From NCBI RefSeq assembly GCF_030817655.1, contig NZ_JAUSZM010000003.1, positions 558,001 to 622,000 on the forward strand: 64,000 nucleotides of DNA, given 5' to 3'. Both the position numbers and the translations under genes were made by a program. Below are positions 60,420-64,000 of the stretch, piece by piece. Origin of the DNA: Streptomyces sp. V4I2. Lineage in GTDB: Bacteria; Actinomycetota; Actinomycetes; Streptomycetales; Streptomycetaceae. Position 1 is the stretch's first letter. Each line of letters starts with the position of its first letter. Under the pieces are notes generated by a model. It made no database searches and was not told where the DNA came from. It saw only the letters and a list, made by a program, of their open reading frames with translations.

Positions 60420-61845
60420 AGTGCTGCACCGCCCCGCCGTGCGAGGTGTCGAGGATGCGGGCCACCCGAGTGTCGGCCTCGGCCAGCAGCGCCGGCTCGT
60501 CCACGGTGAGCAGCCGGCCGTCGCGCATCAGGACCCGGCCGTCGACGACGACCGTCCGTACGTCACTGGCGCGGGCGCTGTAGACCAGCGCGGCGCGCGG
60601 ATCGTGCAGCGGACGGCAGTGCAGCCCGGACAGGTCGGTGAGGACGATGTCGGCGCGCATGCCCGGCTCCAGCGCCCCGATCTCTCGCTGCAACCCGAGA
60701 GCTCGGGCCCCGCCGCGCATGGCCAGGCGCAGGGTGTCGGAGACGGTCATCCAGGTGGCGTCCCGTACCGCCTGCTTCTGGGTGAGGGCGACCAGCCGCA
60801 GTGCTTCCCACACGTCGAGCGTGTTGTGGCCGGCGGCACCGTCCGTGCCGACGGCGACCGTCACTCCGGTGGCGAGCAGGTCGCGGACCGGGGTGAGCGG
60901 GGACAGGGCGTGCTTGAGATAGACCTTTGGACAGCAGGCCACGGCGGTCGTTCCGGCGTACTCGGCCAGCAACGGCAGATCCTGCTCGACGATCCCGCAG
61001 CCGTGCGCGATCAGCGCGCCGGCGTCCAGAACCCCGGTCTCGTGCAGCACCCGGATCGGCGTGACACCGCGTCGCTCCAGGCTGGACTGCGTCTGCTCCA
61101 GGTGCTCGGCGGCGTGGATGTGCATCCGCAGGCCGAGCCGCCGGGCGTGCCCGGCGAGGGTGCGCAGGTCGCCGTCGTCGACCGTGTACGGCGCGTGCGG
61201 CCCGAGCGAGACGGTGACCCGGCCGTCGGCACGGCCGTGCCAGGCCTCCGCGAACTTCACCGTGTCCGCCAGGGCCTCCTCGCCCCGGCTGCTGAAGTAC
61301 GTGGGCGCGATGTCGGCCCGCAGCCCGGTCTCGGCGACCGCCTCGGCGATCTGCTCGGGGAAGAAGTAGTGGTCGGCGAAGGTGGTCACACCGGAGCGGA
61401 TCATCTCGGCGCAGGCGAGCCTGGCCCCGATCCGTACGTCGGCGGGGGTGAGGTTGGACTCCATCGGCCAGACCCGGTCGTTGAACCAGCCCTCGACCGT
61501 CACGTCCTCGGCCGCGCCGCGCATCAGCACCATGGGGCTGTGCGTGTGCGCGTTGACCAGACCGGGAACGGCCAGCAGCCCGCGCCCGTCGATCACGTCC
61601 ACCGCGTGGCCCGCACCGGAGGGGCCGGTCGGGCCGGAGACGTCGAGCGGACCAGAGGCGCCGAGCGGGCCGGGAGTGCCGGTCGCACCGAGGGTGCCGG
61701 TCGGCCGCACCTCCTCGATGACGCCGTCCGCCACCACGATGTCCTGTGCCCGCAGGATCTCGCACTCGCCGTGGGACGGGACCCGCAACACATCACAGCC
61801 CCTCACCAGGAGGCGGCCGGTCCGCGGAGGCGTTCTGTCGCTCAT
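60409..61845 (-). CDS. Amidohydrolase, adenosine/cytosine deaminase-like (TrzF/SsnA/MtaD group)
   Basis: The 478-residue product has the amidohydrolase metal motifs VNAHTHSPM (His100, His102), a later MHIHAAEH, and GTDGAAGHN. The fold group includes S-adenosylhomocysteine, thioadenosine and guanine/cytosine deaminases. It lies with nucleoside uptake genes, so deamination of a purine or its nucleoside is likely. Residues 50-79 form a Gly-X-Y collagen-like insertion between two N-terminal beta strands, which is atypical. ATG 61845 is followed by an upstream palindrome at 61864. Confidence 0.88.
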   Translation of the reverse strand: MSDRTPPRTGRLLVRGCDVLRVPSHGECEILRAQDIVVADGVIEEVRPTGTLGATGTPGPLGASGPLDVSGPTGPSGAGHAVDVIDGRGLLAVPGLVNAHTHSPMVLMRGAAEDVTVEGWFNDRVWPMESNLTPADVRIGARLACAEMIRSGVTTFADHYFFPEQIAEAVAETGLRADIAPTYFSSRGEEALADTVKFAEAWHGRADGRVTVSLGPHAPYTVDDGDLRTLAGHARRLGLRMHIHAAEHLEQTQSSLERRGVTPIRVLHETGVLDAGALIAHGCGIVEQDLPLLAEYAGTTAVACCPKVYLKHALSPLTPVRDLLATGVTVAVGTDGAAGHNTLDVWEALRLVALTQKQAVRDATWMTVSDTLRLAMRGGARALGLQREIGALEPGMRADIVLTDLSGLHCRPLHDPRAALVYSARASDVRTVVVDGRVLMRDGRLLTVDEPALLAEADTRVARILDTSHGGAVQHYDP

Positions 61846-61863
61846 GGCGCACAAGCTAGATAT

Positions 61864-61878
61864 CCAAAACGTTTTGCA
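61864..61878. promoter_or_regulatory. LacI-type operator upstream of the amidohydrolase
   Basis: CCAAAACGTTTTGCA, the exact inverse of the site at 57731-57745, 19 bases upstream of the amidohydrolase start, where it would block transcription of the amidohydrolase-LacI genes. Confidence 0.75.
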
Positions 61879-61969
61879 CAACCATCGGACGCCGGACCGG
61901 GCGATCGGCGATCCCATGCCGGTAAAACCAGGGTGCCTCTACGGGCATCAGCCGGGTACCGTGCGGGCC

Positions 61970-62035
61970 ATGTCGAGTCCTGAGTCAGACAAGGTCGGGG
62001 CTTTCGGTCACGCCGTCAGCCCCCTGAACCACTGA
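61970..62035 (+). CDS. Leader peptide of the chloramphenicol-type exporter (21 residues)
   Basis: MSSPESDKVGAFGHAVSPLN followed by His and a stop, 115 bases before the exporter start. The frame overlaps the hairpin arms described below, as in translational attenuation of antibiotic-resistance genes, where ribosome stalling on a leader changes folding of the mRNA. No strong ribosome site is seen, so this is a proposal. Confidence 0.4.
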   Translation: MSSPESDKVGAFGHAVSPLNH

Positions 62036-62094
62036 GCTCGTAGCCCTGTCGTCGCGCCGCGTTCTGCGGCCGGGCGAGGGTGCCCTTGGGGCTG
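61997..62094 (+). promoter_or_regulatory. Attenuator-like mutually exclusive hairpins
   Basis: Three segments can pair alternatively: GGGGCT (61997-62002) with AGCCCC (62018-62023), or CAGCCCC (62017-62023) with GGGGCTG (62088-62094). The first two arms lie within the leader frame. A stalled ribosome covering arm 1 would favour the second pairing. Confidence 0.45.
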
Positions 62095-62149
62095 GCCGCG
62101 GTGACGAGATGACCTTCTCGTGCTTCTCCTCACCTCGGAGCCACTCGAT

Positions 62150-63328
62150 ATGCCTCTCCCGCTGTATCTGCTTGCCATGGCGGTCTTCGCCATGGGCACC
62201 TCGGAGTTCATGCTCGCCGGCCTTCTGCCGGACATCGCCTCGGATCTCGACGTCACCGTCGGAACAGCAGGCACGCTCACCTCGGCCTTCGCGGTCGGCA
62301 TGGTCGTCGGTGCTCCCCTGGTGGCCGCGCTCGCCCGCACCTGGCCCAGGCGCTCCGGCCTTCTCGGGTTTATCCTCACTTTCGCGGCAGCTCACGCCGT
62401 GGGCGCCATCACCACGAGCTTCCCGGTCCTGTTCGCCACCCGGATCGTCGCCGCGCTCGCGAACGCGGGGTTCCTTGCCGTCGCTCTGACGGCTGCCGCC
62501 ACGCTGGTCTCGCCCGACAAGAGGGGACGTGCGCTGGCCGTGCTGCTGTCAGGCACGACGGTGGCCACGATCGCCGGTGTCCCCGGTGGGTCGGTACTGG
62601 GCACTGTGCTCGGCTGGCGGGCCGCATTCTGGGCCGTCGCCGCTCTCTGCCTGCCGGCGGCTCTCGGCATCCTGAAGGCGATCCCGGCGGAACGTGTGAA
62701 CGAAGAGGCGACTGGCGGACCAGCCTTGCAAGCGGAGCTCGCCCAGCTCACAAGGCAGCCACTGATTCTGGTGATGCTGCTCGGCGCGCTGGTGAACGCA
62801 GCCACGTTCGGCAGCTTCACCTTCCTCGCCCCCGTCGTGACCGACACCGCCCGGCTGGGAGAATTGTGGATCTCTGTCGTTCTGGTGCTTTTCGGCGCCG
62901 GTTCCTTCGCCGGGGTCACCGTCGCCGGCCGGCTGTCCGACCAGCGTCCCGGTCTGGTCATCGCAGTCGGCGGCCCGCTGCTGCTCGTCGGCTGGCCGGC
63001 CCTGGCGGTGCTGGCCGACGAGCCGGTCGCCCTGTTCGCCCTCGCGTTCGTGCAGGGCGCCCTGTCGTTCGCGCTGGGCAGCACCCTGATCACACGGGTC
63101 CTCTATGAGGCCGCGGAAGCCCCCACCATGGCCGGGTCGTATGCGACCGCGGCACTCAACGTCGGCGCCGCCGTCGGCCCCCTCCTCGCCGCAACCACCC
63201 TCAGCACCGCGGCCGGGAACCTCGGACCGCTGTGGGCAAGCGGGCTCCTGGTTGCGATCACACTGCTCATTGCGTTCCCCTTCCGCGCCGTGCTCGCGGC
63301 CGGCCGACGCGCCGAGGTGCTCCAGTGA
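62150..63328 (+). CDS. MFS exporter, chloramphenicol resistance Cmx/CmlR type
   Basis: The 392-residue protein has about 12 membrane segments and the family's N-terminus LYLLAMAVFAMGTSEFMLAG with LLPDIASDLDV, followed by the cluster AFAVGMVVGAPLVAALARTW. GRLSDQRPGLVIAVGGPLLL and GSTLITRVLY are strongly conserved in chloramphenicol exporters of Streptomyces (CmlR) and corynebacterial Cmx. ATG 62150 follows GGAG by nine bases. It probably exports chloramphenicol or a related compound; many Streptomyces carry such genes without clear phenotype. A leader with attenuator-like folds precedes it. Confidence 0.9.
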   Translation: MPLPLYLLAMAVFAMGTSEFMLAGLLPDIASDLDVTVGTAGTLTSAFAVGMVVGAPLVAALARTWPRRSGLLGFILTFAAAHAVGAITTSFPVLFATRIVAALANAGFLAVALTAAATLVSPDKRGRALAVLLSGTTVATIAGVPGGSVLGTVLGWRAAFWAVAALCLPAALGILKAIPAERVNEEATGGPALQAELAQLTRQPLILVMLLGALVNAATFGSFTFLAPVVTDTARLGELWISVVLVLFGAGSFAGVTVAGRLSDQRPGLVIAVGGPLLLVGWPALAVLADEPVALFALAFVQGALSFALGSTLITRVLYEAAEAPTMAGSYATAALNVGAAVGPLLAATTLSTAAGNLGPLWASGLLVAITLLIAFPFRAVLAAGRRAEVLQ

Positions 63329-63594
63329 CGAAGCGAATTTCGCCCCAGCGTCCCTGGCCTTGCCAGCCTTGAACCGTGTGACTCCAGAACGCTTGGGGCG
63401 CTCGTCCCATCACCTGCCCCACAGCCCGCACGGACACGTTGCGCAAGTGCCCACATGGCCGATCGGTCCAACTTGGGCTGCTATCACGAGAGTTTGACGT
63501 GGTGTTCAGGCTGCGGTCTTCCCTCTGAACCAGGGTCAGGGGCCGCTCGGCTCGGCTCGAGTGCGAGGCCGGGGCCCGTGGTCGGCCGCACACG
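63329..63594. other. Intergenic stretch, no gene assigned
   Basis: No motif-bearing frame. Composition is less GC-rich toward 63500 (TGCTATCACGAGAGTTTGAC), which could be the border of an old insertion, but no inverted-repeat partner was found. Confidence 0.4.
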
Positions 63595-64000
63595 TCAGGT
63601 GTAGTAGGTGTCGAACGATCCGATCCACCATGCCGCCAACGGCAGCACGCACACCTGTACGCCGGCTGTGATCCAGCACCGGCACAGGACCGCGATCCCG
63701 GAGGTCCACCACGCCATCGTCCGCAGTGCGTGCACCACTCCCGCCTGATATCCCTGCCCGGAGGGATCCGTCATGCCGGGGTACCCCATCCAGTCCTCGG
63801 TGAAGACGCCGTCCGAACCGAACACGATGGCCGCCGACACGAGCCACAGGTCGACCAGGAAGGCCAACACGGCAAGTGCCACGTCGAGGCGCACGTACAC
63901 GGGCGTCGGCACCAGTAGCCGTACCGCCAGGTGTCCGTCGTGCCGCACCCAGTCCCGCGGCCAAATGCGCACCAGCGTGACGACGGCGTACACCAACGCA
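63595..64000 (-). CDS. Membrane protein of unknown function, C-terminal part
   Basis: At least 134 residues up to the window edge; the frame is still open, so the start lies outside. Three or four hydrophobic segments are visible (VALAVLAFLVDLWLVSAAIV; WWTSGIAVLCRCWITAGVQV; CVLPLAAWWIGSF). The loop FTEDWMGYPGMTDPSGQGYQ is polar. No family recognised. Confidence 0.6.
   Translation of the reverse strand, partial: ALVYAVVTLVRIWPRDWVRHDGHLAVRLLVPTPVYVRLDVALAVLAFLVDLWLVSAAIVFGSDGVFTEDWMGYPGMTDPSGQGYQAGVVHALRTMAWWTSGIAVLCRCWITAGVQVCVLPLAAWWIGSFDTYYT

Noticed and set aside
63329..63594. Possible IS end downstream of the exporter
   Set aside because: No inverted-repeat partner, target duplication or transposase could be identified.

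Overview
The window is very GC-rich, with dense ATGA/GTGA stop-start overlaps, GTG starts, several eukaryotic-like Ser/Thr kinases and many secreted proteins. This fits a Streptomyces or closely related actinomycete chromosome, probably from an accessory-rich (arm-like) part, because gene remnants and IS fragments are frequent. No rRNA, complete tRNA or CRISPR array was seen.

Region 1 (1-17.8 kb) is a catabolic island, almost all on the minus strand. It holds SDRs, three acyl-CoA dehydrogenases, an ACAD10/11-type acyl-CoA kinase, a thiolase with its DUF35 partner, an enoyl-CoA hydratase, two zinc alcohol dehydrogenases, a 2,4-dienoyl-CoA reductase-like flavoenzyme and a branched-chain-amino-acid-type ABC importer whose permease and both ATPases are one polypeptide. 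Four copies of a TGAA-N5-TTCA inverted repeat lie in front of its transcription units and suggest one regulon. Two recombination scars carry paired remnants (3-hydroxyacyl-CoA dehydrogenase/acyl-CoA synthetase; aldehyde dehydrogenase/FAD oxidoreductase).

Region 2 (17.8-30.7 kb) carries a secreted DUF1996 protein, a PL7 alginate lyase, an intact stand-alone TnpB element with its right-end hairpin, two transmembrane Ser/Thr kinases, an FHA protein, a truncated DUF4291 gene, an SRPBCC protein and a TPR-like membrane protein.

Region 3 (30.7-43.6 kb) is the most unusual part. It is a tightly coupled plus-strand operon: DUF2997 protein, small radical-SAM activase, Ycf46-like AAA+ ATPase, five tandem paralogous helical/beta-propeller genes of two alternating types (A1 remnant, B1, A2, B2, A3), an Hsp70-like ATPase without lid, and a DUF1257 (Ycf35-type) protein. 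Overlapping or nearly abutting genes suggest one machine. The propeller genes show in-frame deletions, a fusion and compensating frameshifts, as expected of a rapidly rearranging, possibly conflict-related system. A kinase and a membrane protein stand divergently next to it.

Region 4 (43.6-49.8 kb) is a patchwork: IS5-like remnants, a PPOX-type flavin/F420 protein, two MmcQ/YjbR proteins, AraC and MarR regulators, a malic-enzyme tail and a truncated royal-jelly-like protein. Region 5 (49.8-61.9 kb) has a secreted phytase-like/dockerin/5'-nucleotidase fusion, followed by a nucleoside uptake and salvage locus: BMP lipoprotein, ABC ATPase, two permeases, purine nucleoside phosphorylase, GATase-like protein, LacI regulator and amidohydrolase. 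Two identical palindromes CCAAAACGTTTTGCA flank this locus. Region 6 (61.9-64 kb) holds a Cmx/CmlR-type chloramphenicol exporter behind a leader ORF with mutually exclusive hairpins, and a membrane protein cut by the window edge.
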